Assembly: GCA_032718475.1 (NCBI GenBank)
Contig: JAUCBJ010007630.1
Location: forward strand, 1-43,133
DNA from: Nemertoderma westbladi
Lineage: Eukaryota; Xenacoelomorpha; Nemertodermatida; Nemertodermatidae
Reading direction: 5' to 3'
DNA: 43,133 nt
This document shows positions 21,311 through 30,503 of the stretch, piece after piece. Under the pieces are notes generated by a model. It worked only from the letters and a program-made list of their open reading frames with translations. It did not search any database and was not told the DNA's origin. Numbering within the stretch: the first letter of the stretch is position 1; every line of letters starts with the position of its first letter. The position numbers were made by a program, and so were the translations under genes.

Positions 21311-24300
21311 CTAAAGATATTGATTAGATCTCTGTATGGGCCAAGAGTAATAGGTGCGATTGTTCAGGGTTTGGTCCCACTGTTGACGTTCTAGTTTGTG
21401 TCTCCATCTGTTTCCTTCTCTACCTATAAGGTGAGCATTGTTCCTCTCCCAGTAGTTCTGTCTGTCCTGTGTCCATGTATAACAATGGTTGTCTTGAGGC
21501 CAAAATAAGTTATGTGTTAGTTTGTTTACATCCTTACTATCAACTGTGATGCGCATGATCTTAGAATGGGTGAAGTGGTTGCGTCTTGTTGTGATTTGGT
21601 ATACATTTATGTGTTTATCAAGCAGGAAAGCTTCTACATCCTCTTCAAACATAATTGGGTCAATGTTAGTAAGAAAAATGGATGTACTGTTACAGGTTTT
21701 GATGTTTGAGGTATGAATATGGTTGGGGGCTCTGGTGTAATTATTGGTTTCATTGTTGCTTTGATATTTATGCTTAAAGGGTACTGATGAAGGGTGTGTA
21801 TTAGAAGTTTGTTTGAAGGAATGGCCATTGAAGTAGTTGGCCTTCAATTGGAACCTTTCTACGTAACTTCTGTCTCTGGGAGCTTCCTTTGTATGGTGGT
21901 TGGTGAGATTATGCTTTGTATAGTTTGTAGTTGGTGGATCATTTGCTCTGTTGTCTATATAAGAGGGTGTGTGGGGAACAGATTGGTTATTCGGTCCATT
22001 ATGCACTTGGTGCTTTTGGGTTAGTTGCTTCTGGACTCTGTTCATGGAGTTGTGAGAAGGCAGCACTTGGGGTTGATAATTGGATGGAAGCTTCTTGGTT
22101 GGGTGCTGTTGGAGATGAGTATTATAAAGAGGACCACAATTTTCTCTCAAGGGAGCAAATTTGTTACTTAGGGTGGTTGGTATGGAGTTGTGTGAGCCGC
22201 GTCCCATTCTATTCCTGGGTTGATTGACATGTTTCTCCACAACCCTGTTCCATTGTGATTTATCTGTGTGTAAGGTTACAGGGGGTTGGTCAATTTCTTT
22301 GCAAGTGGGAGTGGGCCAATGATCTATTACCACCAAATCCTGTTGATCTTCTCCTGTGGTTTGCAATTTCGTTGGTGCTGTATCCTGATTGTCCTGCACC
22401 TGTGTAGGGTTCACAATGCGGGAAATTATTCTCCCTGAGTCAGTGTTGTTTTGGTGTTTGCTATTGCATACTATGGCGGTGCTGTTAGTTGTTGTTGGTT
22501 GGTGATGTGAGTTGTTTATTTTCCCAGTAAGAGCATTTAAATGGTGCTCTATAACTGTCCTGGTGTTGCGTTCAAGATTAAGCTCTTCTTGCAGGTTAGA
22601 GTTCTGCTGCTTGAGTGCGTCAATGTCATTCTCAAGAATACATAGTCTGGTCTGTATTGCAGCTACAGCTGAGTTCATATCATTACTGAGTCCTGCCAGA
22701 GTGATATCCCCTTCACCTGATGGTGTGGCTTTGCGCAGCCGTTTACGACAAGGTTCTGTAAGGATTTTTTCATGTATGCATCTCAGCAGTTCTAGAATGT
22801 CAACGGCTAACTCAAAAAGTGATGTACGTGGTTTAAGCTGTAGTGTTACACACTGGTCAGGTGACATAAGTTTCCTTGCATCTTGCATGAGATTGTCCCG
22901 AGTTAACATGTTGACTTCCTGAGTAGATTGAGATATTATGCGAATTGCTTCTTTCCTGGGTATTTGAGAGAGTTCGGTAATATGTGCCATATTCTTTGGG
23001 TCAAAGGGAGACTTTCCTGTCCGCAGCCTTTGTTTTGTTGAGGTGTATTCACTTGGATAATTAATGGAGTTGGTGTTGAGTGTTAAATCTGGTATTTTGA
23101 TGTCAGTTATGCATTTTTTAAGCCATGAACGAAGACGAGAACTGCAGGTGTGTTCAGGTCTCAATGTTACGTTGCCAGTGGCTAAGGCAAGTGCATAAAG
23201 ACATAAAAATCCTCCGCAGTCGTGGTTGTTGCTTTGGCTGGGGAAGGGAGAAGTGTTCTTTCTGGCAGTCCATGGGTGGTCCTCCCTTCCCCTGATTCTG
23301 TCAATAGTATTGAGCAGGTTACATATTTTAACAGAGATTTTACTAACTTTCTGTATGGGGCTAATACTGCAGAGGGTGTATACTGATCGTTCATTAAGAT
23401 TCGCTACATGTAGAAGAAAATGGGAAGAATGGCAGTCTGGAAACACTATTATGGGTTTGGTTGCAATATCACATCTTATAGTGATATATGAAATTGCACT
23501 GGCAATGTCGTACTTGTCCTGTCTGAGTTTTAAGCATAAGGCTGAGTCTATGCAGGACATGTTGGCAACATTTAGCGAGAGAATAGATAAAAAAGAGTCG
23601 ACGATTGTGGTGCTGAGGTTTACACCAGGCTCAAAGTATGCCCAGTCAGGGTCATAGGGTTTAAGTAGTGTAAGGCCAGTTGTTCTTGGCTTACGTGTTG
23701 CAGCATTGATTATATCCTGTTCATTATAGCTATTGTGGGAGTCTGGGAAAACGTTAATAAATTCGTCCAGCCACTCGACAGTTTCAGAATCCGGTACCTC
23801 TCGAACAGTTGATGAGGGTTGGGTGAGACCTTGTGTGCCAATTGACTGGGGAAGATGTGAGACATCTGTTGCATTGGTTGGTGGAGTTGGTGATTCGATA
23901 ATTTCTATGTCGCTAGTAGAGTCTGCATTGTTAGGGCAGGTGTTGGAGTTGTTGCTGGGTACTCCTATAGAGGCAGGTTTTCCCTTACTGTTGTGTCTGA
24001 TCGGTCCCTTATTGAGGGCTTCCTTATTAACTGGGACTTTGTTATTATTTTTCCCTCCCTTTCTTTTTAATGGTGCCTCTTTTGTGGTACATTTCCTAGA
24101 ATTCATAGCAGGAGTCACAGTGTCAATGGGTTTTAAGGTCTTGTTTACAGGGTACGTGAGCTCTCTAATTGTGGGCTTATCTCTAACTATCCAGCGACCA
24201 TCAGATGTAAGGTCTTCTACCAAGACTTTGTTTATGGGCCTGTCTGTGGTTTGCAGCTCGGGCAACACTTCGTCAATACTCCCCTCTGGTGGGTCGACTG

Positions 24301-26494
24301 TGCTAGCAGGCCTGTTAGTTACCAGCGTATTGTTGTACTTATTTGTTGGGGTAGCGGTTGATTGGGTTGGTCGTATGTCGGTGACATTATTAACCGTAGA
24401 GTGAGTGTGGGGGGGATTATATGTTGATTGACAATGGTGAGATCTACTGGTTGTGTGCATGATAGTATCACCGTATGGGGTGGCGACGTTACAGACTGTG
24501 TTTTGAAATAGTGGATCAGTAGGTTGTGAGGTATTAACAAGACACACTGGAACATAATTTATAGTAGTTCTTGGGTCAGATGTGGTAACATATATGGGGT
24601 GGGAAGGGGGGTTGGAACACAGCCCTGCAGTGAGGTAAGTACAAGTACTTGTGTGTACTGTAGTATTGTGAAACATTGTATGTGAGACTGGTACAGTGTC
24701 ATTAACACAAATTGGCACTTGAATATCTGCCTTACTTATATCAAATGATTTACAAATTGAACTGTGAATATCTTCAAACCCCAAATCCGATTGCTGGTGC
24801 ATTCGAGTCATGCACACGGGGTTGTCATCCACCCCCCCACACTCCCTTATGTATTGGGGTGTACTGGTCTTGCCTATTAAATTCCAACTCGAAATTATCA
24901 TTGGTCCGGATGCAGACAAATCTGAGTTCGTTGCCCCAGACCCAGGTGAGTTCGAGATCGTCGCCCCGGATCCAGGTAAACTCGAGATCGACGCCCCAGA
25001 TCCAAGTAAACTCGAAACTGTCGCCCCAGATCCAGGAGAACTCGAAACCATCGCCTCTAGCCCTGATAAACTCGAGATCGTCGCCCCGGATCCAGGTAAA
25101 CTCGAGATCGACGCCCCAGATCCAAGTAAACTCGAAACTGTGGCCCCAGATCCAGGAGAACTCGAAACCATCGCCTCTAGTCCTGATAAACTCGAGATCG
25201 TCGCCCCGGATCCAGGTAAACTCGAAACTGTCGCCCCAGATCCAGGAGAACTCGAAATCGTCGCCTCTAGTCCCGATGAACTCGAGATCGTTGCCCCAGA
25301 CCCAGGTGAGCTCGAGATCGTCGCCCCAGATCCATGTAAAATCGGGATTGATGCCCCAGATCCAAGTAAACTCGAAACTGTCGCCCCAGATCCAGGAGAA
25401 CTCGAAACCGTCGCCTCTAGTCCTGATAAACTCGAGATCGTCACCCCGGATCCAGGTAAACTCGAAACTGTCACCCCAGATCCAGGAGAACTCGAAACCG
25501 TCGCCTCTAGTCCCGATAAATTCGAGATCGTTGCCCCAGACCCAGGCGAGCTCGAGATTGTCGCCCCAGATCCAGCTAAGCTCGAGATCGTGGACCCAGA
25601 TCCAGGTACGCTCGTGATCGTGGTCCGAGATCCAGGTAAACTCGAGATCGTGGACCCAGATCCAGGTAAGCTCGTGATCGTGGTCCCAGATCCAGGTAAA
25701 CACGAGATCGTGGTCATAGATCCAGGTAAACTCGAGATCGTGGTCCCAGATCCAGGTAAACTCGAAATCGTGGTCCCAGATCCAGGTAAGCTCATGATCG
25801 TGGTAAGAGATTCAGGTAAACTCGAGATTGTTGTCCCAGATCCAGATAAGCTCGAGATTGTGGTCCCAGATCCAAGTAAGTTCGTAATCATGGCCCCAGA
25901 TCCATGTAAACTCGTAACCATCGCCTTCTGTCCCGATAAACTTGAGAACATGGCCCTAGATTCAGGTGAAGTCGAGATCGTCGCTCCAGATCCAGGTAAA
26001 CTCGAGATCATGTCCCCGGATCCAGGTAAACTCGAAACCGTCGCCTTCGGTTCTGATAAACTCGAGATTATGTCCCCAGATCCAGATAAACTCGAAACCG
26101 TCGCCTTCGGTTCTGATAAACTCGAGGTCATGTCCCCAGATCCAGGTAAACTCGAAACCGTCGCCTTCGGTCCCGATAAACTCGAGATCATGTCCCCAGA
26201 TCCAGGTGAATTCGAAACCGTCGCCTCCAGTCCCGATAAACTGGAGATCATGGCCCCAGAACCAGGTAAACTCGAAACCTTTGGCTCGGGTCCAGATAAT
26301 TTCGTGATCGTCGCCCCAGATCCCGATAAACTCGAAACCGTCGCCTCGGGTCCAAATAAATTCGTGATCGTTGCTTTAGCGATTGGCCCACGGCTCCTAG
26401 TGTATGGTCGAGGCCTATGCTCAGCTTGATTGGGTTGACAAGGAATCGGTAGCCGGCTTTTTAATTTAACCGGTGTTCTGGCAATTGATGGCAT
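21311..26494 (-). CDS. LINE ORF1: decapeptide repeats, Ulp1-like protease, coiled coil, RRM-like domain
   Basis: 1727 codons, far longer than usual ORF1 proteins (commonly 300-600). Layout: a short basic N-terminus; about residues 35-540, a Ser/Gly-rich array of decapeptides of the type SSLPGSGATI; a Ser/Thr/Pro linker with a basic KRKGGKNNNK patch; about 930-1130, a domain resembling Ulp1/SENP (C48) cysteine proteases. That domain has SSHFLLHV (His about 1025) and QSNNHDCGGF (Gln about 1086, Cys about 1092), the family's Q-x-N-x-x-D-C-G signature. The usual catalytic Asp, about 17 residues after His, is not evident (Cys there). A coiled coil lies at about 1272-1325, then an Asn/Gln/His-rich linker, then about 1600-1684 an RRM-like fold (SIFLTNID...) ending in aromatic residues as in CR1-group gag proteins. 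Inferred role: RNA binding and RNP assembly, with possible deSUMOylation or self-processing. The start is the first methionine. Confidence 0.85.
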   Translation of the reverse strand: MPSIARTPVKLKSRLPIPCQPNQAEHRPRPYTRSRGPIAKATITNLFGPEATVSSLSGSGATITKLSGPEPKVSSLPGSGAMISSLSGLEATVSNSPGSGDMISSLSGPKATVSSLPGSGDMTSSLSEPKATVSSLSGSGDIISSLSEPKATVSSLPGSGDMISSLPGSGATISTSPESRAMFSSLSGQKAMVTSLHGSGAMITNLLGSGTTISSLSGSGTTISSLPESLTTIMSLPGSGTTISSLPGSGTTISSLPGSMTTISCLPGSGTTITSLPGSGSTISSLPGSRTTITSVPGSGSTISSLAGSGATISSSPGSGATISNLSGLEATVSSSPGSGVTVSSLPGSGVTISSLSGLEATVSSSPGSGATVSSLLGSGASIPILHGSGATISSSPGSGATISSSSGLEATISSSPGSGATVSSLPGSGATISSLSGLEAMVSSSPGSGATVSSLLGSGASISSLPGSGATISSLSGLEAMVSSSPGSGATVSSLLGSGASISSLPGSGATISNSPGSGATNSDLSASGPMIISSWNLIGKTSTPQYIRECGGVDDNPVCMTRMHQQSDLGFEDIHSSICKSFDISKADIQVPICVNDTVPVSHTMFHNTTVHTSTCTYLTAGLCSNPPSHPIYVTTSDPRTTINYVPVCLVNTSQPTDPLFQNTVCNVATPYGDTIMHTTSRSHHCQSTYNPPHTHSTVNNVTDIRPTQSTATPTNKYNNTLVTNRPASTVDPPEGSIDEVLPELQTTDRPINKVLVEDLTSDGRWIVRDKPTIRELTYPVNKTLKPIDTVTPAMNSRKCTTKEAPLKRKGGKNNNKVPVNKEALNKGPIRHNSKGKPASIGVPSNNSNTCPNNADSTSDIEIIESPTPPTNATDVSHLPQSIGTQGLTQPSSTVREVPDSETVEWLDEFINVFPDSHNSYNEQDIINAATRKPRTTGLTLLKPYDPDWAYFEPGVNLSTTIVDSFLSILSLNVANMSCIDSALCLKLRQDKYDIASAISYITIRCDIATKPIIVFPDCHSSHFLLHVANLNERSVYTLCSISPIQKVSKISVKICNLLNTIDRIRGREDHPWTARKNTSPFPSQSNNHDCGGFLCLYALALATGNVTLRPEHTCSSRLRSWLKKCITDIKIPDLTLNTNSINYPSEYTSTKQRLRTGKSPFDPKNMAHITELSQIPRKEAIRIISQSTQEVNMLTRDNLMQDARKLMSPDQCVTLQLKPRTSLFELAVDILELLRCIHEKILTEPCRKRLRKATPSGEGDITLAGLSNDMNSAVAAIQTRLCILENDIDALKQQNSNLQEELNLERNTRTVIEHHLNALTGKINNSHHQPTTTNSTAIVCNSKHQNNTDSGRIISRIVNPTQVQDNQDTAPTKLQTTGEDQQDLVVIDHWPTPTCKEIDQPPVTLHTDKSQWNRVVEKHVNQPRNRMGRGSHNSIPTTLSNKFAPLRENCGPLYNTHLQQHPTKKLPSNYQPQVLPSHNSMNRVQKQLTQKHQVHNGPNNQSVPHTPSYIDNRANDPPTTNYTKHNLTNHHTKEAPRDRSYVERFQLKANYFNGHSFKQTSNTHPSSVPFKHKYQSNNETNNYTRAPNHIHTSNIKTCNSTSIFLTNIDPIMFEEDVEAFLLDKHINVYQITTRRNHFTHSKIMRITVDSKDVNKLTHNLFWPQDNHCYTWTQDRQNYWERNNAHLIGREGNRWRHKLERQQWDQTLNNRTYYSWPIQRSNQYL
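24880..26390 (-). repeat. 30-bp minisatellite inside ORF1 coding the decapeptide array
   Basis: About 50 tandem units of 30 bp. On the + strand a unit reads like CTCGAGATCGTCGCCCCAGA then TCCAGGTAAA. Because 30 is a multiple of three, the minus strand reads through in frame as a ten-residue repeat. Higher-order copies are visible: 24961-25080 and 25081-25200 are nearly identical 120-bp blocks. Several other frames on both strands are also free of stops across the array (for example + strand 24810-26429); this follows from the repeat and does not indicate extra genes. Confidence 0.92.
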
Positions 26495-26754
26495 TGTGCA
26501 GTTCTGCGACTGTTAATTTGAGCAAAAATTGGAGCGACACGGATTATTCCAGGGTAGTGGCGCCAAGCAGTCTGGCAGTTAATACAGCAGTAGGCAGCAA
26601 TATGTACTATAATGTAATACTATATTATGTAGTCAGTGATGATTTATAATAATTTAATTTAACAATTTCTTTTCACTTTTTCGCAGCTTGTAAGTGTGTA
26701 TTTTGTTTGTATCGCTATTTATGCTAACTATATTTATGATGAACCTGATAGACC
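26495..26754 (-). other. 5' UTR / promoter region of the large LINE
   Basis: About 260 bp between the ORF1 start and the junction with copy B. LINEs of this kind usually carry an internal promoter in their 5' UTR; no specific promoter element was identified. The last 10 bp before the junction (GATAGACCAT) are the reverse complement of the adjoining target sequence. Confidence 0.55.
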
Positions 26755-26767
26755 ATATGGTCTATCT
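26748..26767. repeat. 20-bp perfect palindrome at the LINE 5' junction
   Basis: GATAGACCATATGGTCTATC. The right half (ATGGTCTATC) is copy B target sequence; the left half is its exact reverse complement on the LINE side of the junction. Copy A shows the unoccupied target, which has no such palindrome. Confidence 0.85.
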
Positions 26768-27784
26768 GGGACTTGTGACCACTAGGTCCACTATGAGTCC
26801 ATAGCTTTCCAGTTCGCTTCTTGAACTGGGTTCCAGCCGAAAACAATCCATTTCCAGAGATAAAATCCTGAAGATGGACAGAATTTCGGTTAACACTATT
26901 GCTATAGACCCAGGGCGATGTAGGTGATTGATGCAGACTTGCATTAAAGTCTCCCAGGAATGTTAAGAATGCATGCTGATCCACTCCACCAGTAGCTGCT
27001 TGTAGATTGTGGTAGAAATTTTCCACCTCCACTACAGGGGCAACACTAGTTGGAGAGTACCACACAATCAGAACCACCTGAGAAACTTCTTAGCCAGTCT
27101 TCCAGAACATGAGAAGTGGCAACGGATGATGCGGTTAGAGATTTGGTCTATTTTGTCCAATGCTGCATGTGCAGTTGGATTCATCAATAGACCAATTCCA
27201 CCATTGCCACTATCATCTGCTGATGCGAGGGCGAGTCGCCAACCGCCCCCCATGTCCTTAATCAGAACCTCATCAGTCTGTCCAGTCTGCATTCGGTGCT
27301 CTTGAACACCCACTGCGCTAAGAGAAAGCTTATCTGCCAACGCAATCAGCTCACCTTGTCGCATTGGGGACCCGAGTGTTAGGGTGTTTACTGAGGCTAG
27401 TCTTGTGACTTGCCTCAGATTCACAAATTGCTTTGTTGGTCGGGGTGGAACATGAGAGTAGCCTCCAACTCCAGAATCCCTCTCCCCATCACAATCTGGC
27501 CTTCCTGGTGACCCAGGGTTTGGGCCAGAAAGGTCATCAGGAAAGGGACTCAAAGAATTGTTGGCTGCTCTCTCTCCAGTAGGGGGTGAGACAGGCAGCC
27601 GGTCAGGAGTTAACTGACGCCTGTGAGGCCGATTGTGTCCGGTAATTCCACTGGCCTCTAGTGGCCGGACCTCCGCATTGCTAATGTAATCCATAGTGGG
27701 GGTTGGGGGGTGCTTTTTTGCCGAGTCAGCTCTCGGGGCAAATACCACACCCTGGTTTGCCATTCCACAGGGTGGGTGTCGCAA
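26755..27784 (-). pseudogene. RTE-like endonuclease ORF of copy B (N-terminal half, frameshifted)
   Basis: Starts with the same methionine as copy A (27784, MRHPPCGMANQG). It encodes the Pro/Ser-rich leader and the first half of the APE endonuclease (SVNTLTL, GVQEHR). Unlike copy A it keeps Leu (TTG) at the site that is TAG in A. The frame is lost at about 27075, where GTTTCCTAAGG of copy A reads GTTTCTCAGG, one base shorter. The second piece (from 27077, MVLIVWYSPTS) carries LGDFNA and QIDH and then runs into the large LINE at 26755. It is therefore non-functional. Confidence 0.85.
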
Positions 27785-28178
27785 TGGAGTCAGATATGAG
27801 GCCCATCACCCAGATCTACTCTGGCGCACATGACCCACCATTGGCTGTTGCAGCTCATCTGCTGGGTCATGCCCTGTACCCTTGCTGCCAGGTGCAGGTC
27901 GCAGTGAAGTGCTCTCAGTGTGGACATGAGAACACTCTACTCCTGACCAGCCTTTGGTAGATCACCATCTGCCTGGTCAGGCCATATACCCCTGCAGCCA
28001 AGTTTATGGGTCCTTAATCCAGGACCAAGGGCGTCCTTATCCCAGAACGAAGGGGGTCCTAGTTACAGGACCACATTTGCCCTAGTAAGAGGGTCTATGC
28101 AGCTACAGGTGGCACCTCCTTTATGCTGCATGGGGGTGGCAAGATTTTTTGATCAATGACCTAGCATACCTGACCTAT
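26755..28178 (-). mobile_element. RTE-like copy B, 5' part
   Basis: Minus-strand 5' portion of copy B. It matches copy A from its 5' end (GGTCAGGTAT near 28175 on the minus strand) through the 5' UTR and N-terminal ORF to the insertion point in the endonuclease. Together with 15477-17801 it makes an element of about 3.75 kb. Beyond the 5' end there is no copy of the sequence next to the 3' tail, so no target-site duplication is recognised. Confidence 0.88.
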
Positions 28179-28224
28179 CACCACGGTAATAGTGAGGCCG
28201 CAATGCAGCGGACATATTTCCGTA
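28179..28224. other. Short unique spacer between copy B and fragment G
   Basis: About 46 bp (TATCACCACGG... to ...TTTCCGTAA) separate the 5' end of B from the truncated 5' end of G. It is probably a remnant of the original host sequence. It does not match the flank on the other side of B. Confidence 0.5.
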
Positions 28225-28824
28225 AGTAGATCCGGAAGTCAGGTGAGGACCTTCGAATACGTAAGGGAAAGGCATGGGCAGCCTTGAATAGGCTTTCCAG
28301 GATTAGGAAGTTACCGAGAATTAATCGGAAACTTAAGGTCCGGTTATTTAGAGCAGCAGTAGTTCCAGTACTCCTCTATGGGAGTCCATGCTGGGCTCTA
28401 ACTGCTGAGGACACCAAATCCCTGGATGGCACATTCACAAGAATGCTACGCCGGGTTCATTGTGTCAAGTTCAATGCACACATCTCCAACCAAACACTAT
28501 ATAACATTGGAGGTGTCTCATTGGTTCCCCCAAGCATGACACTAGAACAAATTCGCCTCCGCTTTTCAGGACATTGCTTTTGCCGTGAGGACCAGCCAGT
28601 GCATAATCTTGTACTTTGGCAGCCTCATGGAGTGAATAAGCATGGTGGACAGCCCATGACTTTCTTGAGACGCATCTTAAAGGACACTGGCCTTGAAGAT
28701 GCGGATGATTTAGCAAATGTCATGGGTGATAGGGAGTTGTGGCGGTGCAATTTTGTCGATAAGCCGGCACAGCATTCTTGAAAATGCAGCTGCAATGCAG
28801 CATGCCGATCCTAGTAGTAGTAGT
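28225..28824 (+). mobile_element. 5'-truncated RTE-like copy G
   Basis: Plus-strand 3' fragment of the copy-A family. It begins at GATCCGGAAGTC and ends with the (TAG)n tail at about 28812-28824. It contains an open frame, 28284-28781 (165 codons), for the C-terminal LINE segment, with several private substitutions (for example FNAHIS for YNAHIS and a Cys in HCFCRED). It lies tail to tail with H, separated by two 48-bp repeat units. Confidence 0.85.
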
Positions 28825-28827
28825 AGG

Positions 28828-28922
28828 ACTAGGGAATGCGGTCAGTACCGGTACGGCTATCTGCCAGTGTGTAGAACTAGGGAATGCGGTCAGTACCGGT
28901 ACGGCTATCTGCCAGTGTGTAA
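28828..28922. repeat. Two 48-bp tandem units between G and H
   Basis: Units at 28828-28875 and 28876-28922 both begin ACTAGGGAATGCGGTCAGTA and end TGCCAGTGTGTA. A third nearly identical unit (one substitution, GTACAGC for GTACGGC) follows the far end of H at about 30504-30551. So H is bracketed by direct repeats of about 47 bp. Confidence 0.85.
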
Positions 28923-30503
28923 AACTACTACTAGGATCGGCATGCTGCATTGCAGCTGCATTTTTAAGAATGCTGTGCCGGCTTGTCAACAAAATTGCAC
29001 CGCCACAACTCCCTATCACCCATGACATTTGCTAGATCATCCGCATCTTTAAGGCCAGTGTCCTTTAAGATGCGTCTCAAGAAAGTCATGGGCTGTCCAC
29101 CATGCTTATTCACTCCATGAGGCTGCCAAAGTACAAGATTATGCACTGTCTGGTCCTCACGGCAAAAGCAATGTCCTGCAAAGCGGAGGCGATTTTGTTC
29201 TAGTGTCAAGCTTGGGGGAACCAATACACGGCGTAGCATTCTTGTGAATGTGCCATCCAGAGATTTGGTGCCCTCAGCAGTTAGAGCCCAGCATGGACTC
29301 CCGTAGAGGAGTACTGGAACTACTGCTGCTCTAAATAATCGGACCTTAAGTTTCCGATTAATTCTCGGTGACTTCCAAATCATGGAAAGCCTATTCAAGG
29401 CTGCCCATGCCTTTACCTTACGTATTCGAAGGTCCTCACCTGACTTCCGGATCCATGATCCCAGGTAACAGAAGTCGTCCACATGCTCAAGCATACCATC
29501 CTTTGAGCTTATGCTCATCCGATCAGAGACTTGCTGAGGACTTTCAAAGTTAACTGTCAGAATTTTGGTCTTTCTGGAGTTAATAAAAAGACCAACACTA
29601 GAAGCAGCATGTTCTAATGAGCTGAGGAGCCGTTGGGCTCCCTCTAATGATTCTGAGAGTACTCCTAAGTCATCAGCAAAGTCTAGATCAGTTAGGTACT
29701 TGGCAGGATTTCCTCGACTTCTGGAGCCAGTAGGTGGAGTTATCATCACCCCATCATCATTATAATGATCTAAGGACATGCGTAGAACATAGTCAACCAC
29801 AATAATGAACAAGAATGGTGCAAGTGTGTCTCCTTGGAGGACGCCCCATAACACTACAAATGGTTCTGTGTCACCGTCAACAGTAGACACAAATGTTGTC
29901 GAACCATCGTATACTGATCTGATTGCTGCAATAATTTCATCAGGAATCCCATATAATGAAAGTATGCTGAACATACGTGAGCGAGAGACTGAATCAAAGG
30001 CCTTGAAGAAGTCAACAAAGATAACAGCCAGATGCCTGTCTTATTTTTTGATAACTCTTCAATTATCCTTCTAAGTGCCAAAATGGGCTCCATGGTCCCA
30101 CGACCTTTACGGAACCCATTCTGATTTCCACGGAGCAGTCTCTCAATGGTATCCCTGATGCGATTTAATAGAATCCTATTGTATAGCTTTGCAGCAATCG
30201 AGATCAATGAGATTCCCCGAAAAGAACCATAGAGTGTTAGGTTGCCCTTCTTGGGAACTGGCACCAACTTATTTGTTTTCATTTCTTGTGGGACTCTTGT
30301 TGTTCGGTACATGTCTACTATGATGGGATAGATGAGCTTTAAACACTCAGGTATTTTAAAGACCTCAGGGGGAACACCATCTACTCCACTGGCACGATTG
30401 GTCTTAATGCTCTTTGCAGCAGCCTTCACTTCTGCAAAGGAGATATCGCCAATGGGAATATCTGGGAGTACAGACTCAGACACTTTTACTTCTATAAAGT
30501 TAT
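28923..30503 (-). mobile_element. 5'-truncated RTE-like copy H
   Basis: Minus-strand 3' fragment of about 1.58 kb. It has a (TAG)n tail at 28923-28934 and is truncated at its 5' end in the linker before the reverse transcriptase (ATAAAGTTAT, 30503). Flanked on both sides by the 48-bp unit. Confidence 0.88.
28964..30483 (-). pseudogene. RTE-like reverse transcriptase fragment of copy H
   Basis: Two overlapping frames, 30483-29854 and 29974-28964, are joined by a frameshift near 30040, where the AAAAAAGAAAG of copy A has become AAAAAATAAG. It keeps GVDGVPPEVF, VPVPKKGN and the FADD box. Compared with copy B it has a 63-bp in-frame deletion of 21 residues between MLRRV and LVPPS (29226/29227). 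The N-terminal endonuclease is absent because of 5' truncation. Confidence 0.85.

Larger units (their letters stand above)
17802..26754 (-). mobile_element. Complete 8.95-kb APE-type LINE (CR1/L2-like group) with Ulp1 domain in ORF1
   Basis: A two-ORF non-LTR retrotransposon on the minus strand, inserted into copy B. Order 5' to 3': a 5' UTR of about 260 bp, ORF1 (26494-21311), a 52-nt gap, ORF2 (21258-18370), a 3' UTR of about 570 bp and a pentanucleotide tail of ATGAA units (17802-17816). The reverse-transcriptase sequence, the YADD box and the short-repeat tail suit the CR1/L2/Jockey group. The clade was judged by eye and is not certain. Copy B resumes on each side with at most 2 bp (AT) duplicated, and the 5' junction carries a 20-bp palindrome. 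Both ORFs lack internal stops, so the insertion is probably young. Confidence 0.88.

Noticed and set aside
24712-26429. Long + strand open frames (539 and 301 codons) opposite ORF1, and a 292-codon second minus frame
   Set aside because: They coincide with the 30-bp repeat, whose length is a multiple of three and whose unit has no stop in these frames. The ORF1 frame alone continues into recognisable domains.
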